The position numbers were made by a program, and so were the translations under genes. The notes under the pieces were generated by a model that saw only the letters and a list, made by a program, of their open reading frames with translations, did not search any database and had not been told where the DNA came from. DNA of 64,000 bases. It comes from Argyresthia goedartella (taxonomy: Eukaryota > Arthropoda > Insecta > Lepidoptera > Argyresthiidae). The stretch spans positions 24,489,674 through 24,553,673 of the forward strand of contig OX463808.1 in NCBI GenBank assembly GCA_949825045.1, read 5' to 3'. The stretch's first letter is position 1, and each line of letters opens with the position of its first letter. Of this stretch, positions 48,000-59,240 are shown piece after piece.

Positions 48000-50864
48000 G
48001 TGTACCAAAATGTTAGAGGCCTCAGGACAAAATTGGACCAATGCAAACTCAGTATGCTACAACTTGAAGCTGATATGTATGCAGTCACTGAAACGTTCCT
48101 GCTGAGCAGTATAGCGGACGCCGAGCTCATTCCGCCCGGGTACACGACGCTGCGCCGCGACCGCGCGCGCGACGCCGGCTGGGGGGGGGTGCTGCTAGCC
48201 GTGCGCGACTGCTACACCGTGCGGCAGCTACATGACGTGGAGGGGTGTGACGACGATGTGGAACTTATATTTGCGATTGTGTCTGATAACTATGTGAAAT
48301 TTCTTTGTGTGGTAGTTTACATCAAGCCGGCATCTCCGGACTCACACTTTGCAAAAGTTTTTACAATTATCGAAAATGTAGTATCTAATTATAAAAATCT
48401 AGATAAAATTATTATTGGCGATTTCAATCTCAATTCTTGCGGGATAAACCCTTGTCTGCAATTTGAATATTTTATGCACTTCTGTAAACTTAAGCAGTTT
48501 AATACGGTCACGAATAGTAATGATGGTATACTAGATCTGGTGCTGAGTGACATGGGCATCGATCGGATCGATGTGTCTGGGGAGATAGAGCCGCTGACGT
48601 GGCCTGTGGACGGGTACCACCCGCCGCTGGAGCTGAGCGTGCGTTTCCCGCGGCCCGAGCCACACGCACTGCCACCGCCGCCGAGGGGCGAGTCGCCCAA
48701 CCCACCCGACAGACCACAGTGGAACTTCCGCAAAGCAGACTTCACTAAGTTATATTCTTCCCTTGCCTCTCTTGATTGGAGTGACCTGTATACATCCGAT
48801 GACGTCGATCGAGCCACTGATTTATTGTACGATAAGGTATATGCATGTATAGATGATTGCGTTCCAAATAAACAGCGTACAGGCGTGAGGACTCGGTATG
48901 TATACCCGAAGTGGTTCACGTCCGACATCATACGCAACATTAAGAACAAATACTTTCATCTCAAACGGTATAGAGCTGAGGGAAAAGAGTTTAATAAGGA
49001 AATGTTCCGTTATTATAGAAGTCGCGTGAAGTACTTAATAGACAAAACCTACTCGGAGTACATACGACTAGCTGAGAATGATATCAGAACTGACCCCACT
49101 AACTTTTGGAATTTGATTAGGGACCAACGGACGACGAAACAGACATGTGACGAATATGACTATGACGGCAAGACGGTGACGGGAGTGGATGCGGCCAACG
49201 CGTTCGCAACTTACTTCCAGTCAGTGTTCTTGCCAGACAGACCGACACTTGACGCTGACGCTGCCGAGCGGAGAGCTGGACCGGGCAATAGCTCGTCGCG
49301 TGTAGCGATTGACTGCATTACTGTGACTGACATACGACGTGCAGGGCGACGACTTAAACCTCGCTCCTCTACAGGGCCCGACGGTATTCCGCCTTTCCTA
49401 ATCAAGGACTGTCTATCTGTACTGGAACTACCACTTGGGTACCTTTACAATTTAGCCCTAAAATCTGCAATCTACCCAAGGCGCTGGAAAACGTCGCGAG
49501 TCACGCCTGTGCTCAGGGGCGGCTCCAGGTCAGAAGTAGAAAATTACAGACCTATAGCCGTCCTCTCGGTATTTGGGAAGGTGTTTGAATCAATCATCAA
49601 CCATCACATAACTGAACAAATACGCGGGCTATTATCCGACTGCCAACATGGTTTCCGCCCTAGTCGCTCAACACTAACAAACCACATCAACTTTGTAAAC
49701 TACGTGACGTTAGCTCTGGATAAGTCCACACAGGTTGATGTGACGTTTTTCGACTTTAAGAAAGCATTCGATAGAGTTGACAATGACGTCCTATTGGAGA
49801 AGTTTGCATCCATAGGATTCACACCGAACTTAATACGGTTATTTGCGAACTACTTCTCCAATAGAGTTCAGTATGTGAGGGTTAACGGTAAGAGTTCCGA
49901 GCCCTATGAAACCTGCTCGGGTGTCAGTCAGGGTAGCACTCTGGGCCCCACTCAGTTTCTGATTATGATTAATGACCTTCCCAATGTCGTTGAGACGGCT
50001 GAGTGTCTGATGTTCGCGGATGACTTGAAGATATTCTTGCGCATAAGCAGTGAGGACGATATTGGGCGCCTGCAGAGAGATGTTGATAGAGTGGTGGAGT
50101 GGAGTGAATGCAACCACTTGGCGTTTAATAGCGCTAAGTGTAAAACCATGACTTTTACTCGATCTCGGTCACCGCTCCATCATGACTACACTATCGCTGG
50201 GGCTAGGTTTGTGAGGGTTACCCAAATACGCGACTTAGGACTATTACTTGACGCTGAGCTTACATTTAATGACCACATCCGGGAGACTTCTAGGAGAGCC
50301 TTCAGATCTCTTGGATTCGTAATGCGACAGACAATTCGGTTTAGGAACATTTCTACGTTAACCTCTTTGTACAATGCATTTGTTCGGAGTAAGTTAGAGT
50401 ACAACGCAATCATCTGGGACCCACATGAAGCCAAATACACACTCATGCTGGAAAAAGTCCAAAGGAAATTTGCTAGACTTCTATACAAGTTTAAATATGG
50501 GTATTATCCCTACTTATTCCCGTCTCTATTTGTGGCGGGGATGGTGGGGGTAGACACCCTAGAGCTGAGGCGGAAGTTGTCTCTGTTGGTCCACTTCTAT
50601 CTGCTCCTCCATAACAAGGTAGACAACCCGGTCGCACTTCAAAGTGTTGTCCTTAACGCGCCGGCTCGGTACGCGATGTTACGATCGCGGCCGCTCTTCG
50701 CTACGGGTGTTGCTCGTACACAGCACGCTCGTCACGCGCCCACTTTTCAGGCACTGACTCTACTCAATGCCTGTGTTGCTCAGCACCCAGAATTAGATAT
50801 ATTTAATATGCCGCTCTGGATATTTTTTAAAATTGTGTATTTGTTTTTAAACAGTCGTGTGTAA
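48000..50864 (+). CDS. LINE 2 ORF2: endonuclease-reverse transcriptase, full length
   Basis: An unbroken frame of 954 codons from the first possible near-cognate start (GTG 48000); the frame is open from 47922. Endonuclease motifs: YQNVRGLRTKL (start), TETFL (~30), GDFNLN (~141) and DGYHPP in place of the usual S-D-H near 204. Reverse transcriptase: YRPIAVLSVFGK (~514), HGFRPSRST, FFDFKKAFDRVD (~582), SQGSTLGPTQFL (~641) and FADD (~670). The C-terminal region has WDPHEAKYTLMLEKVQRKFA and LELRRKLSLLVHFYLL. The first in-frame ATG (48054) would cut off the start of the nuclease, so initiation must be non-AUG, by reinitiation or by frameshifting from ORF1. Confidence 0.9.
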   Translation: MYQNVRGLRTKLDQCKLSMLQLEADMYAVTETFLLSSIADAELIPPGYTTLRRDRARDAGWGGVLLAVRDCYTVRQLHDVEGCDDDVELIFAIVSDNYVKFLCVVVYIKPASPDSHFAKVFTIIENVVSNYKNLDKIIIGDFNLNSCGINPCLQFEYFMHFCKLKQFNTVTNSNDGILDLVLSDMGIDRIDVSGEIEPLTWPVDGYHPPLELSVRFPRPEPHALPPPPRGESPNPPDRPQWNFRKADFTKLYSSLASLDWSDLYTSDDVDRATDLLYDKVYACIDDCVPNKQRTGVRTRYVYPKWFTSDIIRNIKNKYFHLKRYRAEGKEFNKEMFRYYRSRVKYLIDKTYSEYIRLAENDIRTDPTNFWNLIRDQRTTKQTCDEYDYDGKTVTGVDAANAFATYFQSVFLPDRPTLDADAAERRAGPGNSSSRVAIDCITVTDIRRAGRRLKPRSSTGPDGIPPFLIKDCLSVLELPLGYLYNLALKSAIYPRRWKTSRVTPVLRGGSRSEVENYRPIAVLSVFGKVFESIINHHITEQIRGLLSDCQHGFRPSRSTLTNHINFVNYVTLALDKSTQVDVTFFDFKKAFDRVDNDVLLEKFASIGFTPNLIRLFANYFSNRVQYVRVNGKSSEPYETCSGVSQGSTLGPTQFLIMINDLPNVVETAECLMFADDLKIFLRISSEDDIGRLQRDVDRVVEWSECNHLAFNSAKCKTMTFTRSRSPLHHDYTIAGARFVRVTQIRDLGLLLDAELTFNDHIRETSRRAFRSLGFVMRQTIRFRNISTLTSLYNAFVRSKLEYNAIIWDPHEAKYTLMLEKVQRKFARLLYKFKYGYYPYLFPSLFVAGMVGVDTLELRRKLSLLVHFYLLLHNKVDNPVALQSVVLNAPARYAMLRSRPLFATGVARTQHARHAPTFQALTLLNACVAQHPELDIFNMPLWIFFKIVYLFLNSRV

Positions 50865-51002
50865 GTCATATTGTAATTTATTATGTATTGTGTTTGTCTG
50901 TATTTTCAATTTCATTAATTGTACATTTTTTAGACAGTAATTTAGTGTTAACGCTCACATGTTTTGGTCGTAAGACTGTAAGTGTGAACCGTAACTTGCA
51001 AT

Positions 51003-51031
51003 AAATCTTTTAAATCTTTTAAATCTTTTAA
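51003..51031 (+). repeat. Short tandem 3' tail of LINE 2
   Basis: Three 9-bp AATCTTTTA units directly behind AATAAA. Confidence 0.9.
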
Positions 51032-51109
51032 GAGTACCTATTAAAAATAAGGTAAAGTCGCGATTAAGGTTAACGTCTGCACGGGACAGTACTGTCCTGG
51101 TTCTATTTG

Positions 51110-51780
51110 TAGGCCTGCGTAGTGGCATGGGTGCAACACGTAGAGGCCGATTTCAGTCTTTTTTTTTCAAAACAAATATGGTGCACCCGTTGGGTCTGTC
51201 CTCGAATACAAACGCACGAAAATTGCACTCAGGGAACATCCCTGCCAGGTGCACAGGTCTATTGCAAAATTAAATGGGATCTAAGGAATGGTTTATGGGT
51301 TCGTTTCAATGGAATGGTAAGTCCAGGTTATCGCTGAGACTAAGGACACCTAACTGAATCAAGCTTCAATAATGATTAAAAAAAGACTAATTGGGCCCCC
51401 CATTCAGCCGACGTACAATGACGGCAAGGAGGCAACATCGTTGTGAACGGCTAAGGGTGGAGAGGTGAAACTGTACTTTAAGCAACGATCACTTGCACCC
51501 TCGGGGTCTCATCACGTACGCCCACTCGCCATCTTAGGTTTCACATCCGCCCTTCAAGTGCACGCCAGATGAGCCGGTGTACCTCTAAAGATTACCCTCT
51601 GGCCGGCCAGCTAAGGCAAGTCAGAGCTGCGAGTGAGGCCCTCCTGGGTTCCACTCCGGCCGCAGATGGTCGGAGACGAGGGCCTGCTCGCTTGATCGAG
51701 TCCGTGGGGTCGTTCCTCCCCAACAGCTCGTCAGAAGCTGCCCTGCGAGTTTATTATTATAATTATTAAACGGTTTTATT
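51110..51780 (+). other. GC-rich block next to LINE 2, unclassified
   Basis: Base composition is much richer in GC than the flanks. A 66-codon frame (51569-51769; ends GSFLPNSSSEAALRVYYYNY) has ordinary amino-acid mix, and the block ends TTATTATTATAATTATTAAA like a retroelement tail. It could be a fragment of another repeat. I do not recognise it. Confidence 0.4.
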
Positions 51781-54700
51781 TAGCTTGTCCAGTTTGTTAG
51801 GAAATTTAAAAGACCAATAAAAACGTATAACTTAAAAAATATTAATTTAAATTTTACTATAACTTTCAAAATAAGATTTTGAAAGATGGCATAAAAACTG
51901 CAGTTTTAAAGTTTTGTTCGGATCGTGGCAAGACTGGATGATAAAAAGCTGCTAACTTAACATGTCCGAAGCTTCCCGAGTGTTCGCGATAGCGATATCT
52001 TTAGTAGTAACGTACATTTTGTTACTCACGTGCCTGTTTACGGCCTTACCGTGGCTTCACACTATGGGATACATGTAATATATAATACATCCCGAGCACG
52101 TCACGTGCCATATTGCGTCACTTGATTTTTGTATGTATTTTTTGTCTATTATAGCACCAGTGTGAACAGGTGCATAGACAAAGTATGGCGAGCGATAAAA
52201 AATTACTGAAGCCACCTTAAAAATATATGTTTGAGAAATTGTATTGTAATGCCACACTGCTGCTGTGTTCATTTGAAAGTATTCAGAAACCCTATGTAAT
52301 TAAAATTTTACTCACAACTGTTTATTTTGATTCGGAGCATTTTTAATTTCTTCTCCCTCTGAAAGTGGACACTGAATGTTATCTGCCTTCACCACCTAAG
52401 TGGCATACCTATTACATTACCTATAAAAATGTAAAATGAAAAGTACATACTTTTACATTTTCATTACGTGAAAGCAGCAACTTCCAGGTTTTTATCCTGA
52501 ATCTTGTATTTCCATTCCTTGATATTTATTCTGAGGTTTGTTTTATTTAATTATTTTCCGTTCAATCATTCAAGCTGGCGCGTTTCGTCTTACATAGAAA
52601 ACTGTGTGCCATAACTTGTAAAAACATTAACATGACATGAAATATTGACAGTGACGAAGAATTTCTCAGAATTACATCATAACTGAGTTTTAATTAGCTC
52701 TGAAATAGTTACAAATTCGATATTTTAGTCTGACACGCGGTCCTCAGAACCGTTAACATCTATGCTTCTTTGTCCGCCTATCGGAGCTCAAAAGTAAAAC
52801 GATAATATGCTATCCCGGCCATCCTTTCTGTCTGCTTTGGTCGAATTTTGGCACGTTCTATCTTCTTTGTCAGAGAGATACAATAGTACTTTCGAGTGCA
52901 TGTGGACTGTTGGTACAACCACTACTAGATTGTAGAACCACAGGCCAATTATGTGCACGTGATGTTATGTTGGCTGCAGCACCCTTGCGGTGCTTATTAT
53001 TGTTCGCGCTTTACTCTGACTCGCTTTGTATACTCTCACAACACTTCGTTTTTATTTTACCATTCCCACTGTGCCACTTAGAAGTTGTACTAAAAAATAC
53101 TCAGTAGAAATCACTGCTTTAAACTTAGCCGAGACAATCTTCCAGTCACGTTCATTCGATAAAAATCTGTAAATTAACTTTAGAACTTATTAACAGTGTA
53201 AATGTTTAGGTTCTGTCAGGGCCTACAAAACTTAATTATAAAGATAACGATGTTTTCTTTGAACGGAACGTGTAACGTTTTTAACGACGATGAGGAAGCA
53301 GAGGTTGTTGCCTCGGTGTAGAGTTTAATTAACGTACACATTTTGCGGTTGCATTTGTTGCAAAAATGCACATTTTCTTTAAAATCAATTACCGTACTAC
53401 TCGTAACATGCGCGTTGTCTTTGTATTAGATACACTGTCAGATCCGATTCTCGGCTAGGATTAGGAACGAAAATAGTTTTTCGCATGTTTTGGAATTAAA
53501 GAAAAATAAACCTGAACACAAATTCATCAAATGCGTGTATGTGAGCCTCCACATCTCCGCGGTTCTAAAGCGAACGATATAGACTCACATAAACTACCAC
53601 ATTTACTGATTTATGAAGCACTTAGACCAATGTTCTTGTAGGTGCTGTAAGTGTTTTAAAATGTCCTGCAAGGCCATTTAATTTGATTTACTTTGTCGCT
53701 ATCAATAAAAGTAAGGTATTCTGTACTCGTCAATTAGTCCCATTTAAAACTCGTATTTTGAAATATGAAACTTGTAATCCATCCCTACTTTAGTGTAATT
53801 ATTAATATTGTACAAAAATGCAGGACCACGAAGACGAATCTACGAACCTGACATTTTACAGAACCAATCATATTTATGGTATAACAAAGAGAGAAACAAA
53901 TGGGAATGTAAATTGGTTTCTGTTTCCATTTTGCTTTGCTTGTGAAACCACTGGATTTCACGTTCCATTGAATTATTGGTCAGGGCAGGAGGGGCTTGAG
54001 TGGATTTATTACAAAGAAACGATCCGATGTAGTCACGGGCCGGCGCGGCGTCGGGTCGAGATGCAAATTGATACGCGTCCTCGGATGCCGCGTATGAATA
54101 TGCATGCCGGGCCGGGGCCGCGCGAGACGGAATAATATCCGCCTGCCTCGGACCGGACCCGGACCGACCCTGTCCCAGACTATCTGTACCCTTCCGCGGA
54201 CAACTACTCGTACAACCTCTACACATCATCTAATCATTATAACATCACGCGCACCAAAACAAACGTATTCGTAATATATTCAGGAAGCTGCGAGATTTCC
54301 TAGTGTGTATTGAATAAAAGTTACTCGGTAGGAGGTTACGCGGTAAAGATTCTCAGGTATTTCGGTTGTCACGTTTGTCAGTTTTTATAAGCGTACAACT
54401 ATGTTATAGCTACTAATTAACCCCAAAAATTCCATGTCCCGCCCAAGTCGGAGTCGATACTGGCTCAGAATCAGGTCAAACTTCTTGGATTCATTTCAAA
54501 CGTCTGCGTGTTCCTGGATACAATTTCGAATACTTGCAATTGTAAGTCGATAAAAACCATTATTTGCTTTGTTGTTGCGCGCTCAGAAGTTTAGACGGGG
54601 AGTAGCAGTAGGAGATAGCAGTAGAAAAACGGAACTCGACAGTCGTAAGCCTATACACGTACTATCATTCCGAGTTGGCATCATTCCACTTTTACCTAAA

Positions 54701-55316
54701 TTATTTGTATTGCTACTTCAGCAAAGCGAGGGCGTTATACATTAATACAGTTGGGTGCTGTGCCAAAATAATTACACTATAAGCCTTTTAAAAAATAAAC
54801 GTGCTAATTTCGTTTTTGAGGTTCGTTTGTAACTGTTACAAGGACGTTGGGAGTACTTGGAATTCCGTGTGCATATAGCATTGTAGGCGAAAGGATGCTA
54901 CTGAGCCATGACACGGCTGAACTCCCCCTAGCCCCCCCCCCCCACCCCCTATCTGCACCCACGCCTTCTTTGCCACCTGAGCCTATATTTGCACCTTTAC
55001 ACGCTTAGATTTCTATGCCAAGATCATTTAAAATAAAACAAGAGTTTTATACCAGCTTGGCGTGAAATCTGCACCTAGGAATTAAAAAAAAACTAGATAA
55101 AAGATGTTAGGACTACCAGTAAAACGTACATTAATAAAACAATAGTATTCGCTCTTTTATTATTCATTTAAAACGTAACATGACCATTTTTCATTTTTAG
55201 TTCGCTTCATATTAAATCTGCAAGAATTAACTAGGTATTATATAGGTACATGCATATAAACTTACTCCTTTTAATAAAAATGAATACTAAAATGAAACTT
55301 ATACAGGAAAATAATT
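51781..55316. other. AT-rich DNA, no gene recognised
   Basis: Several frames of 60-130 codons occur on both strands but overlap each other and show no family features. A C-rich homopolymer patch lies at about 54925-54955. 52049-52218 has short GTGGCTTCA inverted ends and could be a small MITE. Confidence 0.6.
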
Positions 55317-55728
55317 AAAAAACCGGTCAAGTGCGAGTCTAAATCGCGCACGAAGGGTTCCGTACCACCGTTCAATGGAAGCGATGGTGTGGAGTGAATA
55401 GTTTGGATTTTACACAGCAAAATATTGTTTACAAAGTTATTGGTGCGGTTACTTTCACACTCCATGTACGTAACCAGGTGCATCCATAAGTTTGTATGTG
55501 GTATTGAAAGAATTGTTGTATGGGAGCCCCCTTAAATATTTCTTTTATCCTGTTTTTTAGTATTTGTTGTCATAGCGGCAACAGAAATACATAATCCGTG
55601 AAAATTTCAACTCTCTAGCTAGCTAGGTTCTTGAGATACAGCCTGGTGACTGACGGACGGACGGACGGACGGACAGCGAAGTCTTAGTAATAGGGTCCCG
55701 TTTGGAACCCTTCGGGTACGCAACCCTA
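55317..55728 (-). repeat. Repeat family B, complete inverted copy
   Basis: Reverse-complement match to 22418-22831 over its whole length (AAAAACCGGTCAAGTGCGAG to TTCGGGTACGCAACCCT) with only a handful of substitutions. Among the copies in this window these two are by far the most alike. Confidence 0.88.
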
Positions 55729-56521
55729 ATAACGAATTAACTTAGCTATCACACGTAACTCGTTGTCAGTACAATCTGCTTTATATGACGGCTCTGCAAT
55801 GAAATGGCACTCAATCAATTCAATGCTTATCTGCAATACAAAGCCGTAAACAGTACCGCTTGATACTATATGAATATCAGAATATGGAAAGGTATACAAC
55901 CTCCATGGCATTAAACAAGTCAATACATGAAAGTACATTTAAGTTTTATTTCAATGAAATCATAAGATATTTAAAAGAGCTACTCGTTATGTACTATGAC
56001 ATTAACTTTAATCGACGTATTCCGGAACAACGGCTTAATTAAATCTCTTTTTTTTGCTCCCTGGATAGACGATTCATTGCTCCCGAAGACTACTCACGCC
56101 GCTGTTCGGTTTAATTAGTTTTCGTTAGATCGCCAACGATCTGTCCGCTTGAAAGAAATTGTAGCAAGCTCAGCGGGACCTTGTGCAAGGACGAAATTAC
56201 TCTCGCAAATATTTATTATTCTTAACTAAATTTGTATGAAAAGCTTACCGAGTTTGCACGGTACGACCCTCGGCGCTAAAGTTCTGGCCGTGTCCTGGCC
56301 ATACTAACTAAGCAGGTGAGATAAAACTATGTGATGGCTGCAGAGCTTGACAAAGAGGATTGTAGTCAGTTAGCGATGACTTTGTGGGAGGTTTCGAATC
56401 GCTCGCAGAAATTGTTGCTCTGTAGTTGAGAGTACGAGGGCATTCCAATCGCATTGTGGGTACACGTCGTTTCACGATAATTCGAGCAGTGGCCTTGAAT
56501 GCACAGTAGTCATTTTTAATA

Positions 56522-56687
56522 CCTGTACATAAGCGCCGTAAGCCCCGCCATTTGCGCCCAGCGCTCTTAAATGGTGAGGCGACCTATAACAGCATTGTCG
56601 GTGTCCTGTACATAAGCGCCGTAAGCCCCGCCATTTGCGCCCAGCGCTCTTAATTGGTGAGGCGACCTATAACAGCATTGTCGGGGT
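56522..56687. repeat. 83-bp tandem duplication
   Basis: CCTGTACATAAGCGCCGTAA begins at 56522 and again at 56605; the two units, including GGCGACCTATAACAGCATTG, differ at about one position. Confidence 0.95.
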
Positions 56688-58118
56688 GATTGGCCACTAT
56701 CGGTTGACGGTATGCATGACTGGGATGTCGGCAGGTTATTGCTATTAACCACAAGAGTCAGAGCTCCAGAACGACGAAGGAATATTCTAGTTGGCACGAG
56801 ACGCGGATCGGCTTCAGCCTTACATGAATAATTAGGCAAGTCGGGCCCACTCGTCGCCGTTAAAAAAGAATTATATTTCGGCTAATGCTCGTCTCGGTTT
56901 TTGGCGACGATCTGCGGCAATTTGTCACAGACGGAGATGTTTATTCAAACGAGGAGATTTTATTGTAACCATATAAATCTTCAAACAAAGACGTGATGGA
57001 AGTGACGTGGACTCAGAGCGAAACGACAATGTTGCTCTTTCTTGCATTATCCTTCAGCCAGTTTTTCGGACCTATAAATCTTATAAAACGTTGTTGTCAA
57101 TGCCAAGCCGAAATGATTGAGAGTTCAAGTTTAAGGAAAAGTTGCTGTTTTAAGTGACAGATAAGAATATTAACATAAATTTGTATTGCGTGGCGACGCC
57201 CCGAGTGGGATGGGAAGTAATTATCCAGCTGCCGTCAGTTACCAGCAGCGAGGAGTGTTCAGGGCAGCGGTGTTATCATTTTGGTTCGGACATTAATAAA
57301 ACTCTATCCTGCGTTTCTAACCAGCTCGAGACAAAGTTAGTCCGCGAGGAAATAATCAAATGTCGGTCGGACGCGCAGACGCGACGGAGGCTAGCCTGGG
57401 GCCATGTATACCGAAAACGTCTAATGCAAGTTTGTGACACATACTGTCATGTTTCCGTTGACTACAAAAATATCTAAAGAATATCACATCGCAATATCTG
57501 TGAAAACTCAATTTGCATAAGCTCACTTTTTTCGTAGTTTTTTTTTATATTTACGAGTAGAATCTGTAAGCTTATCTTATGGGATATTCCCTGTGTTGTT
57601 TCGTAAATCCTATATTGTCTATGTGCGTACGCCACGCACGTATGACAGATACTTCTCGTAGATCACATACCGAGCCCATTATGTGACCCTCATCTTGTCT
57701 CAGAGACTTCATACATATTCCGTCGTGCAACCGCTTCCATCAATCAGCAGTATTTAATCATACTGAAATTAAGCCACCAAAGGAAGGCCAGAACAATACT
57801 CCGAGAAAAATCTGTAAAATTAGTGCAAGAAAGTTGGTGATGCTTCTTACAGTATGACGCATTAAACATCTACTTCATGAATATTTATTTTAGTGTCTTT
57901 GAGTGTGATTTAGACTGATTAACTTTTCCTACAAAATTAAAGAATATTGAAATTCCAAATTGAGGTAAACTGAAGTTGGGATAGCTATAATACTGTTGGA
58001 TGCTTTTGATGACTTACGCATACTGTGGTACTTATATCGACTACCACAAATCCAAAAATTGTGCAAGACATCACAAGATCACCGTTCACGAAATTTACAT
58101 TAGCTAAGCTTTCGTTTA
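56688..58118. other. No gene recognised
   Basis: Contains a 107-codon plus-strand frame (57154-57477) with no family features and unremarkable AT-rich DNA. Confidence 0.6.
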
Positions 58119-58230
58119 ATACAGGGTGGCCAACTTGGAGGTATACATTTTTTTTTGTCGCCATTCTGTTTAGGCGAAAAATATGACAGCTGTTTAATAA
58201 AAAAAAATGTGTAGATACGGCAAATTTATT

Positions 58231-59240
58231 ATGAAGCGTTTTACAACTGAACAACGTGTTTTAATTGTTAAAACATTCTACTCTTTTTTGGTAGAAATGA
58301 CTTATCATCACGGCAAGCAATATAACTCGTTTAGTGAATAAAGCAGTCCGTCGTCAGAATATTGAAATAGTTTTCTGTGTGTACCCGAGGAACCCACATT
58401 GTCTACCTGGTAAGGTGACGTTCTCAACATCTCGGAATTAAGAGGACTTCTCTACGGACAATTCTAAACTTTATTTATTTATTCAGGCACATCAACAATA
58501 CAAACACAAACATTATAGAACAAGTTTAACAAAGGTGGTACATATGTTTGCATCAATTACAGATGCGCACAACATTCACAATTTTTCAAATCAATCTGCT
58601 GACCTTGGTTTGTTTCCATATAACGTTCAGATGTCTCAAGGACTTCGTGGGTTATGCTAACGAAGCTGGAAAGAAACCCAGATTTTCTTAAAAAAATCAT
58701 AAAGATAATTTCGACCTCCGTGAATTTGTCGATAAACAAAATTCTCTCTAATGGGGCGAATAACCTTCGTTGATACACGAACGACCACTCCATCCACGAA
58801 GAGTAACAGTTTGGTGTGGAATTTGGTCAGGAGGAGTATGGGCCTTATTTTTTCGAAGATGCTATGGGTGCAGCCATTACATTAGTGAATGTAGATCGGT
58901 GCCGGTGATATAATAAATATTTTTTTCTTACAAATAGTGAATCAGAGAAGCATGCAGGTGGTTCGAGCCACATGCCATACGGCTCGAGCCACAATCGAGA
59001 TATATAGAAAATAATGTTTCCGGGTCGATTTATGTCGAGAAACGGTGACATTTATTGGCCCCCAAGATCCCCGGATTTAACAGCTTCTACCTTTTTTATA
59101 AAGGGATGTACGTGTCTATGCTACCATGTCAAAGAACCTTCAACAATTAATACAAAATATCCTAGACACAGTCACTAAAATAACGCAAGAAATGTGTGAA
59201 AATGTAATGAAAAACGCAATGAAATGAATTCACATCTGCC
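58231..59240 (+). pseudogene. Decayed Tc1/mariner-type transposase
   Basis: It starts MKRFTTEQRVLIVKTFY, a helix-turn-helix opening typical of these transposases. Further pieces in shifting frames read MLTKLERNPDFLKKI, VWNLVRRS / FGIWSGGVWALFFFEDAMGA, FMSRNGDIYWPPRSPDLTAS and KEPSTIN. The order matches the DDE domain (W-C-G-I-W-S-G-G..., W-P-P-R-S-x-D-L-T). Where the first catalytic aspartate motif (F-S-D-E-x-H-F) is expected the sequence reads IIKIISTSV, and there is a non-homologous stretch around 58460-58560. Inverted ends were not found with confidence; ACAGGGTGGCCAACTTGGAG at 58122 could be the left end. Confidence 0.7.

Larger units (their letters stand above)
46480..51031 (+). mobile_element. 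Non-LTR retrotransposon 2 (CR1/Jockey group), apparently intact
   Basis: A GC-rich leader (from about 46490), ORF1 with PHD finger, ORF2 with endonuclease and RT, and a 3' UTR ending GCAATAAATCTTTTAAATC with three copies of AATCTTTTA (51003-51031). No stop or frameshift breaks either ORF. Short tandem tails of this type are known for CR1-like elements. Target duplications could not be fixed because the 5' end is uncertain. Confidence 0.88.

Noticed and set aside
53818..54135. 105-codon plus-strand frame
   Set aside because: No recognisable domain, overlapped by a 129-codon frame on the other strand, and mixed AT-rich and GC-rich composition.
57154..57477. 107-codon plus-strand frame
   Set aside because: No domain, no signal peptide and no homologous context; not supported as a gene.
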